Shown here in pieces: positions 16,939-26,026 of a DNA stretch of 64,000 nucleotides (positions are counted from its first letter, which is position 1; each line of letters opens with the position of its first letter). Origin of the DNA: Ruania alba (GTDB lineage Bacteria; Actinomycetota; Actinomycetes; Actinomycetales; Beutenbergiaceae); assembly GCF_900105765.1 (NCBI RefSeq), contig NZ_FNTX01000001.1, forward strand, positions 186,001 to 250,000, in the 5' to 3' direction. The notes beneath the pieces are model-generated. The model was not told the DNA's origin and did no database searches. It worked only from the letters and a program-made list of their open reading frames with translations. Position numbers and translations under genes: made by a program.

Positions 16939-18054
16939 TCAGGCGAATCGCTCCAGCAAGGACGATTCGGCCTGCCGTGACAATCCCTCGCGGACGGATC
17001 GCGCTCGCTGGGTGCCCACACTGTGCACCACCTCGAGGTCGTCGATCGTGGCGGCGAGCATCTTCTGGAGGGTGCCGAAGTGCTCGACCAGGTCCGTGAC
17101 CACTGACATCGGCAGCCTCGGGATCCGAGTAAGGATCCGATAGCCGCGCGGCGCGATAGCCGAGTCGAGCGAGTCTCCCTGGCGGCCACCCACGCCGAGG
17201 ATGCGGGCGATCTGCGTGAGGTCGATCAACTGGGTGGAATCGAGTGCGGCAAGTGCAGCAAGTACCTCGTCCAGGCTCCGAGTGTTGCGCGAGTCCACGT
17301 AGTCGCGCGCGACGAGCTCGAGGTCCGGTCCGATACCACCGATCAGCTCGTCGAACTGCAAGGAGAGCAGGCGGCCGTTGGTCCCGAGCTCGACCACGTA
17401 GTCGGAGATCTCGGCGGAGATCCGGCGCACCATCTCCAGCCGCTGCATCACGGCCGCGACGTCGCGCACGGTCACCAGGTCTTCGATCTCCAGCGCGGAG
17501 AGGGTGCCGGACACTTCGTCGAGTCGTGACTTGTACCGCTCGAGCGTTGCCAGCGCCTGGTTGGCCCGCGAGAGGATCACGTCCGAGTCCTCCAGCACAT
17601 ACCGCTGCCCACCGACGTACAGGGCGACGATCCGCATCGACTGACTCACCGAGATCACCGGGAATCCGGTCTGCTTGGCCGTTCGCTCCGCCGTGCGGTG
17701 CCTGGTGCCTGACTCTGTCGTCTCGATCGAGGAGTCCGGGAGCATCTGCACCGCCGCCCGCAGGATCCGTGCTGCACCGTGGTCCACCACGATGGCGCCG
17801 TCCATCTTCGCGAGCTCGCGCAACCGCGTGGAGGAGAACCGCACATCGAGCTCGAACCCGCCGGAGCAGATCGAGGCCACCGTGTCGTCGTAGCCGAGCA
17901 CGATGAGCGCCCCGGTGCGTCCACGCAGGATCCGTTCCAGCCCGTCGCGCAACTCGGTCCCGGGTGCTACCGCGCGCAGGGTCTCGCGCAACAACGGGGG
18001 GAGTGTGGAATCGGGCACCCGAGGGCCTTTCTGCAGCTCTGCGTGAGTCATCAC
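16939..18054 (-). CDS. disA: DNA integrity scanning protein, diadenylate cyclase
   Basis: A 371-residue DisA, which condenses two ATP into cyclic di-AMP and scans DNA for branched structures. The DAC domain contains DGA (residues 85-87, in [13 protein letters not shown]) and GTRHR (116-120); a linker and a C-terminal helix-hairpin-helix domain follow ([22 protein letters not shown]). The GTG at 18054 overlaps the radA stop as GTGA; the next codon is ATG, which would give a TGATG junction, so the start is uncertain by one codon. Co-transcription with radA is evident. Cyclic di-AMP often controls potassium import; the Trk genes lie 4 kb away. Confidence 0.96.
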   Translation of the reverse strand: MMTHAELQKGPRVPDSTLPPLLRETLRAVAPGTELRDGLERILRGRTGALIVLGYDDTVASICSGGFELDVRFSSTRLRELAKMDGAIVVDHGAARILRAAVQMLPDSSIETTESGTRHRTAERTAKQTGFPVISVSQSMRIVALYVGGQRYVLEDSDVILSRANQALATLERYKSRLDEVSGTLSALEIEDLVTVRDVAAVMQRLEMVRRISAEISDYVVELGTNGRLLSLQFDELIGGIGPDLELVARDYVDSRNTRSLDEVLAALAALDSTQLIDLTQIARILGVGGRQGDSLDSAIAPRGYRILTRIPRLPMSVVTDLVEHFGTLQKMLAATIDDLEVVHSVGTQRARSVREGLSRQAESSLLERFA

Positions 18055-19517
18055 GGGTCGACCGGTCGGATGGAGGTGAGTCGGCCCTTCTCAGCCTTCA
18101 TCGTAGTCGCCGGGTGCCGAGTCGGGGCGGGAGACCGCAACCCGTCCAGAGTGAAGAGCGCGTTGTGGATCGTGGCGACCTCCAGCAGCCGGACGTTTTC
18201 CGGAAGGCGGCCGGCCGTGCCACTGGTCCCGATCGGGACCAGCACTCGCCGATAGCCGAGCCGCGCGGCCTCGGCCAGGCGCTGGGACATCATGCCGACG
18301 CGGCGGATGTCGCCGGAGAGTGAGACCTCGCCGATTGCGGCAAAGTCGAGCGGGATCGCGATCTCGTTCGCCGCTGACGCGATTGCCAAGCACACGGCGA
18401 GATCCGTTGCTGGATCAGTGGAACGCATCCCGCCGACTGTGGCGGTGAAGATGTCCTTGTCGTGCAGGCGGACGCCCGCCAGACGCTCGGTGATCGCGAT
18501 CAGCATCGACACGCGCGAGGTGTCCAAGCCGCTCACGCCACGGCGCGGGTTCGGCGCTGTGCTCGGGGAGACCAGTGCCTGCATCTCTGCGATCATCGGT
18601 CGCCTGCCCTCGACAGTGACCGTGAGGCAGGTACCCGGGACCGGCGAGGCGCGCAGGCTGCGGAACAGGCTGCTCGGGTCAGCGACCTCAACGATCCCGC
18701 CATCGGTCTGCTCGAAACAGGCCACTTCGTCCGCGGGACCGAACCGGTTCTTGATCGCACGCAGCATCCGCAGGGGTGTCTGCTTGTCCCCCTCCATCGC
18801 CAGCGTGGTGTCGGCGATGTGCTCGAGCGCGCGCGGCCCGGCGAGCGTCGACTCCTTGGTGACCTGCCCCACCAGGAACATCGGCAGGTTCCGGGCCTTG
18901 GCCAGGCGGGTGAGGGTGGAGGCCACCTCCATCACCTGCGCCACTCCACCAGCGCGACCGTCCACCTCGGCAGACGCGATCGCCTGCACCGAGTCCACGA
19001 TCATCAGGGCGGGTTCGCCGTCCAGGGCGTCCAGGTGCCCGAGCGTCTCGCTCAGCTCGTTGCTGTCGGCGAGGAGCAGGTGTTCGTCGGCGGCCCCGAT
19101 CCGACGCGCGCGGGTGGCCAGCTGCTGCACCGACTCCTCGCCGGAGACGTACAGCACCGGCCGGTCGGTCGCGGCGGCCACCGCATCCGCCGCGGTGAGC
19201 AAGAGCGTGGACTTGCCGGCCCCCGGTTCACCGGCCAGCAGTACCACCTGACCCGGCACCAGACCGCCGCCGAGCACTCGATCCAGCTCGCGCAGTCCGG
19301 TGGAGAGCCGCGAATCCACGGAATCGACCTCGATCTCGCGGACGCGCCGCGCCGGACGCAGCGGAGCACGGGTGGTCCGGGTGGATTTCAGCCCCGCCGC
19401 CGTGGTCGGCGCTGCCTCCTCGATCGTGGCGTAGGCGCCGCACTTCTGGCAGCGGCCGTACCACTTGGCGAACTCCGCGCCGCAGTCGCCGCACACGAAT
19501 GTGCTCTTGGCCCTCAT
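18051..19517 (-). CDS. radA: DNA repair protein RadA (Sms)
   Basis: A 488-residue RecA-like ATPase that helps process recombination intermediates. Seen in order: N-terminal C4 zinc finger (C9, C12, C23, C26 in [18 protein letters not shown]), Walker [12 protein letters not shown], the RadA-specific KNRFG motif in [11 protein letters not shown], and the C-terminal Lon-protease-like domain ending with [16 protein letters not shown]. The ATG at 19517 is chosen because the zinc finger follows at once; an upstream frame of 35 codons is not family-like. It overlaps disA by four bases, an arrangement common in Gram-positive bacteria. Confidence 0.96.
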   Translation of the reverse strand: MRAKSTFVCGDCGAEFAKWYGRCQKCGAYATIEEAAPTTAAGLKSTRTTRAPLRPARRVREIEVDSVDSRLSTGLRELDRVLGGGLVPGQVVLLAGEPGAGKSTLLLTAADAVAAATDRPVLYVSGEESVQQLATRARRIGAADEHLLLADSNELSETLGHLDALDGEPALMIVDSVQAIASAEVDGRAGGVAQVMEVASTLTRLAKARNLPMFLVGQVTKESTLAGPRALEHIADTTLAMEGDKQTPLRMLRAIKNRFGPADEVACFEQTDGGIVEVADPSSLFRSLRASPVPGTCLTVTVEGRRPMIAEMQALVSPSTAPNPRRGVSGLDTSRVSMLIAITERLAGVRLHDKDIFTATVGGMRSTDPATDLAVCLAIASAANEIAIPLDFAAIGEVSLSGDIRRVGMMSQRLAEAARLGYRRVLVPIGTSGTAGRLPENVRLLEVATIHNALFTLDGLRSPAPTRHPATTMKAEKGRLTSIRPVDP

Positions 19518-19676
19518 GCTGTGCTCCTCATCGCGCTCACGGTATCGCCCGGTGCTGACACTGCGCCGCCGCAACCCACACCCTGTCCTGCCCGTCCCTG
19601 CTCGAGCTGCTGCAGCGCCCACCCCGCCACGTACAGTTCCCCTAGCGGATACCGACCAGCAGAGGTGAAGCGCACC

Positions 19677-20315
19677 ATGACAACCGATGGGGATGCACCC
19701 CAGGAGCCCTCGGAACCTGAGGGAACGAGTGAGGACCCAGCCGCTGCCCGGCCGGCGCGGACAGCCAGATGGCGCGTGATCGCTCTCGGCGGCGTCGTCC
19801 TCGTCCTCCTGATCGTGCTCGCCGTCTTGTTGGTGCCCCGACTGGCCGGCGACGGGCCCGCCAGATCCACGGCAGAGCCGGTTGCCAAGCCCACACCGGA
19901 GCCCACGGCCCCGGACCCCATCGATCGGGACACCTCCACCCCGTTGCTCGAAGCGCTCCCTGACCAGGTGGACGGGTACGCCGTCACGGCACAGGAGGAG
20001 GTCGATCCGCTGGACCAGGACGCTCTGGAGACTTGGCAGCTCACCTATACCGATGCCGAGGACTCGGTCACGCTCCAGCTGGCCCAGTGGGAGGAGGCCG
20101 AGGAAGCCACCGAGGTGTTCACCGATCTGACCGACGGGGTGGACCCCGTCGAGTCAGGTGCCGTCCAGGTCGACGGGTCCGATGCCGGGCAGTATGTCGT
20201 CGCAGAGACCGACGACGGCGCCCGCGCGACCTGGACGAACGCTACGGTCGTGCTGATCGTTAATGGGCCCGACGTCGAGACAGTGACGGCCTTCTATCTC
20301 GCCTACCCCCTCTGA
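19677..20315 (+). CDS. Hypothetical single-TM protein with acidic extracytoplasmic domain
   Basis: I do not recognise a family. The 212-residue product has an acidic N-terminal tail of ~30 residues, one transmembrane helix (VIALGGVVLVLLIVLAVLLV, ~35-55), a Pro/Thr-rich linker (PVAKPTPEPTAPDP) and a ~140-residue outer domain that begins LLEALPDQVDGYAVTAQEEV and is rich in Glu and Asp. The repeated 'W-x-LTYTDAEDSVTLQLAQW' style strands suggest a small alpha/beta or beta fold. No cysteines or catalytic motif are seen. It is divergent from radA and 28 bp ahead of proC, so it may be co-transcribed with proC. Confidence 0.65.
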   Translation: MTTDGDAPQEPSEPEGTSEDPAAARPARTARWRVIALGGVVLVLLIVLAVLLVPRLAGDGPARSTAEPVAKPTPEPTAPDPIDRDTSTPLLEALPDQVDGYAVTAQEEVDPLDQDALETWQLTYTDAEDSVTLQLAQWEEAEEATEVFTDLTDGVDPVESGAVQVDGSDAGQYVVAETDDGARATWTNATVVLIVNGPDVETVTAFYLAYPL

Positions 20316-20343
20316 CGGGGCGACCACCGATCAAGGAGCACAG

Positions 20344-21162
20344 ATGGCGAACTCCAGTTCCACCGCATTCATCGGCATCGGCGTGATGGGGGAGGCGATC
20401 CTCACCTCGGTCCTGCGCACCGTCGACCCGCAGCACGTCCGGGTAGCCGACGGCCGGGTCGAGTACGCACGTGAGCGCGCCGCCGCCCACGGGGTCCGCG
20501 CCGCTGCGAGCAACACCGAGGCCGTGGACGGCGCAGCGGTCGTGCTCCTCGCCGTCAAACCGAAAGACATCGGAGCCGTCGCCGAGGAGATCGCCCCGGC
20601 GATCACGCCCGGTGCCGTCGTGGTCAGTGTGGCTGCGGGGATCTCGACGGCGTTCCTCGAGTCCCGCTTGCCCGCCGGCACTCCCGTGGTCCGGGTGATG
20701 CCGAATACGCCCGCCACGATCGGTGCGGGAGTCAGCGTGCTCAGTGCCGGGACGCACGCCACACCGGCCCACCTGGACCAGATCAGCACCCTGCTCGAGG
20801 GCACGGGTGCTGTCTACCGGGTGGACGAGCCGTACCAGGATGCCGTGACGGCCATCTCCGGGTCGGGCCCGGCGTACGTCTTCTACCTCATCGACGCCCT
20901 TGCCGAGGCCGGCGTGCTGGGCGGTCTCAGCCGTGATCTGGCGCGCGACCTGGCCGTGCGCACGGTGGCCGGTGCGGGTGCGATGGCCCAGCAGACCGGT
21001 GAGCACCCGGTGGTACTCCGAGAGCGAGTGAGCTCCCCGGCCGGCACCACGGTGGCAGCACTGCGCGAGCTCGACGAACGTGGCGTCCGGGCTGCGGTGA
21101 TCGCCGCTGCGGAGACGGTCCGTACCCGCTCGATAGAGATGGGCCGCGAGCTCGATTCGTAG
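20344..21162 (+). CDS. proC: Pyrroline-5-carboxylate reductase
   Basis: A 272-residue P5C reductase, the last enzyme of proline synthesis, using NAD(P)H. Seen: N-terminal nucleotide fold FIGIGVMGEAILTSVL, LLAVKPKDIGAVAEEI, the MPNTPATIGAGVSVLS loop, and the C-terminal signature ISGSGPAYVFYLIDALAEAG followed by SSPAGTTVAALREL. Length is normal. ATG start eight bases after an AAGGAG ribosome binding site. The order proC, then an HTH protein and bS22 a few kilobases on, recalls the proC (Rv0500), Rv0500A, Rv0500B region of mycobacteria. Confidence 0.95.
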   Translation: MANSSSTAFIGIGVMGEAILTSVLRTVDPQHVRVADGRVEYARERAAAHGVRAAASNTEAVDGAAVVLLAVKPKDIGAVAEEIAPAITPGAVVVSVAAGISTAFLESRLPAGTPVVRVMPNTPATIGAGVSVLSAGTHATPAHLDQISTLLEGTGAVYRVDEPYQDAVTAISGSGPAYVFYLIDALAEAGVLGGLSRDLARDLAVRTVAGAGAMAQQTGEHPVVLRERVSSPAGTTVAALRELDERGVRAAVIAAAETVRTRSIEMGRELDS

Positions 21163-21201
21163 TGTTCTCCACGCGCGTGCAACATCGCTATTGTGCTGCG
21201 C

Positions 21202-21918
21202 ATGGCGATCGACCAGATACAACGTGAACTCAGCGACCACCGTAGCTTCGGCAAGTCCCTCCGTCTCGAACGCGGCTCCCAGGCAGTCGCCCTGCTGTTC
21301 CTCATGTTCGGTGGCATCGGTGTGCTGTGGAACCTTCGCTCCACCATGCGCACCCTCGACAACGACTTCTCCCTGATCGGAAGCCGCCAGTTCTGGCGGG
21401 TGTTCTGGTCCACGTACGGGGAGAACGACGTGGTCACCGTCTGGCTGTACGTCATCGTCATCGGTGCACCGATCATGCTGCTGATCGCGCTCGCGTTCTT
21501 CCTCTACTCAATGATCTCGCGCAATGCGTTGTACGCGAAGCTGTACCGCGACTACCTGGACCGCGGTTACCTCGCCCTCGCCCGCGAGACCGGCCTGCGG
21601 GTGTCTTCGGACAAGAAGTCCCAACCGCTCAGCGTCGACCTGCTGACGCACCCGTCGCTGTCCGAGCAGGACAACGACGGGCTGCTCCAGCACGTGCGCC
21701 AGCAGGTCGGCACCGGCGGACCCCAGGTCGTCCAGTGGGAGACCGCTCTGGGCAAGCCACGAGCGCTGGCCCGACCGGTGCCGCTGGCGCAGGTGATGCC
21801 CGGGATGCCCGAGGGGCCCCTGCTGAGCGCGAGCAAGCACGCCCGGCGGGCCGTCGTCGTCATCCATCCCCAGGCAGGACAGAAGGCGACCGCCCTGCGC
21901 GCCTACGACGTGAAGTAG
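21202..21918 (+). CDS. Hypothetical two-TM membrane protein
   Basis: A 238-residue protein not recognised by me. Two membrane helices are plain (AVALLFLMFGGIGVLWNL and VWLYVIVIGAPIMLLIALAFFLYSMI), separated by ~45 residues with several aromatics. The C-terminal ~130 residues are soluble and contain a cluster of basic residues at the membrane edge (YAKLYRDYLDRGYLALARE). ATG at 21202 is preferred over a GTG three codons upstream. It follows proC and converges with the trkA gene with only 15 bp between them, so no terminator fits. Function unknown. Confidence 0.6.
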   Translation: MAIDQIQRELSDHRSFGKSLRLERGSQAVALLFLMFGGIGVLWNLRSTMRTLDNDFSLIGSRQFWRVFWSTYGENDVVTVWLYVIVIGAPIMLLIALAFFLYSMISRNALYAKLYRDYLDRGYLALARETGLRVSSDKKSQPLSVDLLTHPSLSEQDNDGLLQHVRQQVGTGGPQVVQWETALGKPRALARPVPLAQVMPGMPEGPLLSASKHARRAVVVIHPQAGQKATALRAYDVK

Positions 21919-21933
21919 TGGGCGCCGGCGGGG

Positions 21934-22629
21934 TCACGGCCGGGCGGCGAACTTCTCCAGCAGCACGGTGTCCCCGGAGAGGATCAGTGTGTCGCCGGCG
22001 TCGATCCTCGTCTGCGCGGTGGCGTACTCGAACGGTTGCCCAGGCTGCTTCACCCCGATCACCGTGACGCCATACTTCGCCTTGATGTCGACCTCGCCCA
22101 CGGTGAATCCGTGCGTTTCCTTCGGCGGGCGCATCTTCACGATGGTGAATCCGTCCTCGAGCTCGATGAAGTCGAGCATCCGGCCCGAGACCAGGTGCGC
22201 CACCCGCGCACCCGCATCGTGCTCGGGGTAGACCACGTGGTGGGCGCCGATGCGTTGCAGGATCCGTCCGTGCTCGGCCGAGATCGCCTTCGCCCAGATC
22301 AGCGGGGTGCCCAGGTCCACGAGGTTGCCGGTGATCAGCACGCTCGCCTCCAGCGAGGTCCCGACTCCGACGATGGCGATCGGGAAATCCGTCGCCCCCA
22401 CCTGCTCGAGCGCCACCGGGTTGGAGGCGTCGGCCTCCACCAGCGGGATCCGTCCGCTCCAGTCGCGGATCAGGTCCGGGTCCCGCTCGACGGCGAGCAC
22501 GTCGCGGCCGAGCTCGTCCAGAGTCGCGGCGAGCGCTCCACCGAACCGGCCGAGGCCGATCACGAGCACACTTGCGTCGTGGCCCTGGTCGCTGTTCGAC
22601 CTCGTCCCTCGTGCGAACTTCTTATCCAA
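21934..22629 (-). CDS. Trk/Ktr potassium uptake NAD-binding subunit
   Basis: A 231-residue cytosolic gating subunit (TrkA/KtrA type). The RCK-N Rossmann domain starts VLVIGLGRFGGALAATLDE, and WSGRIPLVEADASNPVALEQVG follows; the C-terminal RCK-C (TrkA_C) domain covers the last ~75 residues (FTVGEVDIKAKYGVTVIGV). Such subunits form rings that bind NAD(H)/ATP and open the partner channel; in some bacteria the RCK-C domain binds cyclic di-AMP. The start is a TTG at 22629, overlapping the trkH stop by eight bases, with GAGGAG some 13 bases upstream. One-domain length matches KtrA rather than the duplicated TrkA of E. coli. Confidence 0.9.
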   Translation of the reverse strand: MDKKFARGTRSNSDQGHDASVLVIGLGRFGGALAATLDELGRDVLAVERDPDLIRDWSGRIPLVEADASNPVALEQVGATDFPIAIVGVGTSLEASVLITGNLVDLGTPLIWAKAISAEHGRILQRIGAHHVVYPEHDAGARVAHLVSGRMLDFIELEDGFTIVKMRPPKETHGFTVGEVDIKAKYGVTVIGVKQPGQPFEYATAQTRIDAGDTLILSGDTVLLEKFAARP

Positions 22630-24019
22630 TGGTCGGCCTCTCCTCGGGGAGTCGGATCACGCGGCGGCGGTCCCGCAGGGCGAGTGCCGCGGCCAGGGTC
22701 ATCGTGCCGATCCGGCCGGCGAACATCAGCGCGACCAGCACGTACTTGGCGGAATCGGGAAGCGTAGGCGTGATGCCGGTGCTCAGCCCACAGGTGGCGA
22801 ACGCGGAGATCACCTCGAACAGCACCACGTCCAGGTGCAGGTCGGTGAGCACCAGCAAGGCGAGTGTTCCGGCCCCCACCATCGTGGCGCCCACGAACGC
22901 CACCGCGATCGCCACGCGAAGTACGCCGGGGGCGATCCGTCGTCCGAATGCCTCGATGTCCGGGTCTCCGCGCGATTCGGCGAGGATGGCCAGGACCATG
23001 ACGGCGAACGTCGTCACCTTGATCCCACCGGCGGTGGAGGCGCTGCCTCCACCGACGAACATCAAGGCGTCCTGGACGAGCCAGGTGGCCTCGGACATCG
23101 TGCCGATGTCGACGGTGGAGAAGCCCGAGGAGCGCGGGGTGCCACCGGCCAGTAGCGCAGCCAAGATCCGGTCCGCCACCGGCAGGGCCCCGAACGAGCG
23201 CGGGTTGGCCCACTCCATCGCACCGATGACGACGGTGCCCACCACGTACAGCACCGTGCTGGTGGCCAGGGTCAACTTGGCGTGCAGGGACCAGTGCCGC
23301 GGTCTGCGCCAGCTGCCGGCGATCGACAGGATCGCCGGGAATCCGAGAGCACCGACGAATCCACCGACGATGATCGGCAGGTTCATCCACCAGTCCCCGA
23401 CGTAGGCGCCGAGGCCGCCCACCTCGATGATGAAGCCGGCATTGTTGAAGATCGAGACGGACTGGAACGCCGCGTGCCAGATGGCGGTGCCCGGGGAGAG
23501 CCCGAGCAACAGGTACTTCGGTAGCAGCACCACGAACAGTGCGCTCTCCAGCACGGCGATCGTGACCAGAACCACCCGCACCAGAGAGCCGACCTCACCG
23601 AGTCGCGTGGTCTTGGTCTCGGCCGCAGCGAGCAGCTTCTGGGTCAGCCCGATCCGGCGGGAGACCGCCAGGCCGAGGATCGAGGCGAGCGTCATCACAC
23701 CGAGCCCGCCGATCTGGATCCCGATCAGGATCACGGCCTGCCCGAACGTGGACCAGTACACCGCGGTGTCCACCGTCACCAGTCCCGTCACGCAGACCGC
23801 CGATGTGGCCGTGAACAGCGCGTCGGCGAACGGGGCCCGATCCCCGGAAGCGGTGGCGATCGGGAGCGAGAGCAGGGCCGTCACGACGGCGATCACCGAG
23901 GCGAACACCATCAGGGTCAACCGCGCCGGGGAGCGACGAGCGACGTCATCAACGCGTTCGCGCAGCCGTGCCAGCACACCGACGTCGTCGCCGGAGCGGA
24001 ACGTGCGCTCGCCTGCCAC
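22622..24019 (-). CDS. TrkH/KtrB family potassium transporter membrane subunit
   Basis: A 465-residue K+ channel-like subunit with four M1-P-M2 repeats. Selectivity-filter glycines appear in FTATSAVCVTGLVTVDT, VSIFNNAGFIIEVGG, AGGTPRSSGFSTVDIG and ISAFATCGLSTGITPTL. The mid-protein loop SASTAGGIKVTTFAVM is the gating loop typical of KtrB/TrkH. I chose the GTG at 24019 because AGGAGAACC lies directly upstream; an in-frame GTG at 24040 lacks one. Partner of the RCK subunit encoded next. The pair is likely responsible for sodium-coupled or voltage-driven K+ uptake. Confidence 0.93.
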   Translation of the reverse strand: MAGERTFRSGDDVGVLARLRERVDDVARRSPARLTLMVFASVIAVVTALLSLPIATASGDRAPFADALFTATSAVCVTGLVTVDTAVYWSTFGQAVILIGIQIGGLGVMTLASILGLAVSRRIGLTQKLLAAAETKTTRLGEVGSLVRVVLVTIAVLESALFVVLLPKYLLLGLSPGTAIWHAAFQSVSIFNNAGFIIEVGGLGAYVGDWWMNLPIIVGGFVGALGFPAILSIAGSWRRPRHWSLHAKLTLATSTVLYVVGTVVIGAMEWANPRSFGALPVADRILAALLAGGTPRSSGFSTVDIGTMSEATWLVQDALMFVGGGSASTAGGIKVTTFAVMVLAILAESRGDPDIEAFGRRIAPGVLRVAIAVAFVGATMVGAGTLALLVLTDLHLDVVLFEVISAFATCGLSTGITPTLPDSAKYVLVALMFAGRIGTMTLAAALALRDRRRVIRLPEERPTIG

Positions 24020-24144
24020 GGTTCTCCTGATGGTCGCCACTGCCGAACGTGCCTACTGTGCCACGCCGCGGCCCGCGCACCGACTGGCCGCGCGGCGCGG
24101 GCGTGAGAGTGCACCGGGACGGCTCTCCCGCGCTACGGTGAAGC

Positions 24145-25326
24145 ATGCCCTTCCCCGCGACCGTGCCGTGGAGCGACGACCTGCTCGCGTACGACTTCGG
24201 TGCCGGGCACCCGATGGCCCCGATCCGGCTGCGCCTCACCTTTGACCTGATCGAGGCACTGGGACTGCTCGAGGCGCCCGGGGTCGACCTCGTCGGCGTG
24301 CAGATCGCTACCGACGACGAGCTCACCATGGTGCATGAGCCCGAGTACGTCGCCGCGGTGCGCGCCGCCTCTGCAGGTCAGCCTGATCGCGTACGAGGTC
24401 TGGGGACCACCGATGACCCGATCTTCGCTGGCATGCATGACGCCTCCGCTCGGATCGCGGGTGCCACGCTGACCGGAGCGCGCGCGGTCTGGCAGGACGA
24501 ACCCCGGCGGGCGGTGAGCCTCGCCGGCGGGATGCACCACGCGATGCCTGGCCGTGCCGGTGGCTTCTGCATCTACAACGACGTCGCCGTGGCCATCGCC
24601 TGGTTGCTCGGACAGGGGTGCGAGCGGGTGCTGTACCTGGATGTCGATGCCCATCACGGGGACGGTGTGGAACGGACCTTCTGGGACGACCCGCGAGTGG
24701 TGACGATCTCGGTGCATCAGAGTGGCCAGACCTTGTTCCCGGGGACCGGGTTCGCTCAGGACGTGGGTGGTCCGCAGGCGCGCGGTTCGGCGATCAACCT
24801 CGCCTTGCCGGAAGGGACCGGGGACGTCGCGTGGTTGCGGGGTATCGAGGCCGTCGCCGGGCCGGTGGCGGCCGAGTTCGCGCCACAGGTGATCGTGAGT
24901 CAGCACGGCTGTGACACCCATCATCGCGACCCGCTCACCGGGATGAACATCTCCGTTGACGGTCAGCGGATGGCCGCCCAGCTGGTGGGTCAGTGGGCCG
25001 ACCAGCACGCCGCTGGACGATGGTTGGCCACCGGTGGGGGTGGGTACGACATCGTCTCCACCGTGCCCCGCTCGTGGGCGCATCTGTTGGCCATCGCTGC
25101 CGGGGCGCCGATCCCCCCTGAGGCGCTGGTTCCCGAGGGGTGGCTGCGTCGGGTGCGCGAGATGACCGACGCCGAGCTGCCGGCCACGATGTCGGACGGT
25201 GTCGTGGCGCAGGTGCATAGCTGGGTCGACGGATTCGACCCCGCAGACCCGGTGGACCAGGCCATCGGGGCGACCCGCCGAGCAGCCTTTCCCTGGCGCG
25301 GTCTTGACCCGCTGACGGCGGAGTGA
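24145..25326 (+). CDS. acuC: AcuC-like histone-deacetylase-family protein
   Basis: A 393-residue zinc-dependent deacetylase. The HDAC core is complete: GGMHHAMPGRAGGFCIYND with the paired His, YLDVDAHHGDGVERTFW with metal-binding Asp and His, ISVHQSGQTLFPGTG, SQHGCDTHHRDPL with the second Asp, and ATGGGGYD near the C-terminus. In Bacillus, AcuC reverses acetylation of acetyl-CoA synthetase; in actinobacteria the gene commonly stands beside the HTH gene seen here. No acuA or acs is present in the window. Divergent from the Trk genes. Confidence 0.9.
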   Translation: MPFPATVPWSDDLLAYDFGAGHPMAPIRLRLTFDLIEALGLLEAPGVDLVGVQIATDDELTMVHEPEYVAAVRAASAGQPDRVRGLGTTDDPIFAGMHDASARIAGATLTGARAVWQDEPRRAVSLAGGMHHAMPGRAGGFCIYNDVAVAIAWLLGQGCERVLYLDVDAHHGDGVERTFWDDPRVVTISVHQSGQTLFPGTGFAQDVGGPQARGSAINLALPEGTGDVAWLRGIEAVAGPVAAEFAPQVIVSQHGCDTHHRDPLTGMNISVDGQRMAAQLVGQWADQHAAGRWLATGGGGYDIVSTVPRSWAHLLAIAAGAPIPPEALVPEGWLRRVREMTDAELPATMSDGVVAQVHSWVDGFDPADPVDQAIGATRRAAFPWRGLDPLTAE

Positions 25327-25369
25327 TGCAGGCGAGAGGTTCCCGTGGAGGCCCTTTTACCCCTAGGAT

Positions 25370-25417
25370 GCTCATCTGGGGCCCATGCAGATGAGCCAGC
25401 GGTGCACTGCCTGCACC
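25370..25417 (+). promoter_or_regulatory. Two hairpins in the leader of the HTH gene
   Basis: Perfect 9-bp arms GCTCATCTG (25370-25378) and CAGATGAGC (25388-25396) are followed by a second hairpin with arms GGTGCA/TGCACC (25401-25417). They lie 32-79 bp before the HTH start. A TAGGAT (25364-25369) just upstream is a possible -10 box, which would place both hairpins in the 5' untranslated region; alternatively the first could end acuC transcripts. No recognised riboswitch class. Confidence 0.45.
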
Positions 25418-25448
25418 GACGGTGAGAGAAAAGAGGGAGACGAGGGAC

Positions 25449-25664
25449 ATGGCTGACGCCACCGCGCCGCGCTTCCTCACCGTTGCCGAGGTAGCCGAGA
25501 TGGCGCGAGTCTCTCGAATGACCGTCTACCGCATGGTGCACTCGGGCGAGCTCCCTGCAATCCGCGTGGGTAAGTCCTACCGGGTGCCCCAGGCGGCCGT
25601 CGAGGAGATGCTCTCCGGCGGTCTCGAGGACTGGGGTGAGACCCGGTCCGTGTCCGGCCGCTGA
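25449..25664 (+). CDS. Excisionase-type (MerR-like) helix-turn-helix DNA-binding protein
   Basis: A 71-residue protein made of one winged HTH: FLTVAEVAEMARVSRMTVYR followed by MVHSGELPAIRVGKSYRVP and a C-terminal helix AAVEEMLSG. This is the excisionase/BldC-like fold conserved next to the bS22 gene in actinobacteria (Rv0500A in mycobacteria); despite the Pfam name there is no phage context here. ATG at 25449 with GGGAGACGAGGGAC upstream. The DNA target is unknown; chromosomal synteny makes a developmental or housekeeping regulator more likely than an excisionase. Confidence 0.88.
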   Translation: MADATAPRFLTVAEVAEMARVSRMTVYRMVHSGELPAIRVGKSYRVPQAAVEEMLSGGLEDWGETRSVSGR

Positions 25665-25682
25665 GCCCGCGCGCACGCCCGG

Positions 25683-25699
25683 CTGGTCCGAAGGACCAG
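25683..25699 (+). terminator. Short hairpin after HTH gene
   Basis: A 7-bp stem CTGGTCC/GGACCAG closed by a GAA triloop, 18 bp after the HTH stop codon. GC-rich, no U-tract. Possible terminator or attenuator ahead of the bS22 leader. Confidence 0.35.
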
Positions 25700-25717
25700 G
25701 CCCGGCGGTACGGCGGG

Positions 25718-25780
25718 TAAGATGGGTCGGTGTTCTGTCCAACCTGAACGCTCTGAGCACGCAACGTGCGCGTTCAGGTT
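25718..25780 (+). promoter_or_regulatory. Candidate -10 box and nested hairpin leader of the bS22 gene
   Basis: TAAGAT (25718-25723) is a plausible -10 element; a matching -35 is not obvious. It is followed by an 11-bp perfect stem (25741-25751 with 25770-25780) whose 18-base loop itself contains GCACG/CGTGC. The structure would lie in the untranslated leader, ending 31 bp before the start codon of the tiny ribosomal-protein gene. It could control translation or terminate early; inference only. Confidence 0.45.
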
Positions 25781-25811
25781 CCTGTTCTTAGTCCAGTCGT
25801 AGTGAGGTCCC

Positions 25812-25910
25812 GTGGGTTCGGTCATCAAGAAGCGTCGTAAGCGGATGGCGAAGAAGAAGCACCGCAAGCTGCTCCGCAGGACGCGTCACCAGCGCCGCAA
25901 CAAGAAGTAG
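25812..25910 (+). CDS. Small ribosomal protein bS22 (AURKAIP1/COX24-domain, 32 aa)
   Basis: A 32-residue, extremely basic peptide with 20 Lys/Arg residues. It starts with GTG (GSVIKKRRKRMAKKKHRKLL) and ends with RRNKK, which matches the short actinobacterial protein with the AURKAIP1/COX24 motif (Rv0500B). In mycobacterial ribosome structures this protein is the additional small-subunit protein bS22 near the decoding site. It is too short for ordinary gene finding but family and neighbourhood (proC, HTH protein, then glutaredoxin) support it fully. Its upstream region carries a nested hairpin. A likely terminator was not found right after the stop. Confidence 0.92.
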   Translation: MGSVIKKRRKRMAKKKHRKLLRRTRHQRRNKK

Positions 25911-26026
25911 CCGACTCCGCCGAGAAGGCGGAGCGCACTCGTTGCGCCAGCGCCGGGCCGGATCGCTCGCCTTCGAGCGGTCCGGCCTTTCGCGCGCTCG
26001 GAAACCCCTCGCGTACCCTGGGTCGT

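Noticed and set aside
25449-25664. Phage excisionase and possible integrated element
   Set aside because: The gene is part of the conserved proC-HTH-bS22 neighbourhood; no integrase, attachment site or phage gene is near.
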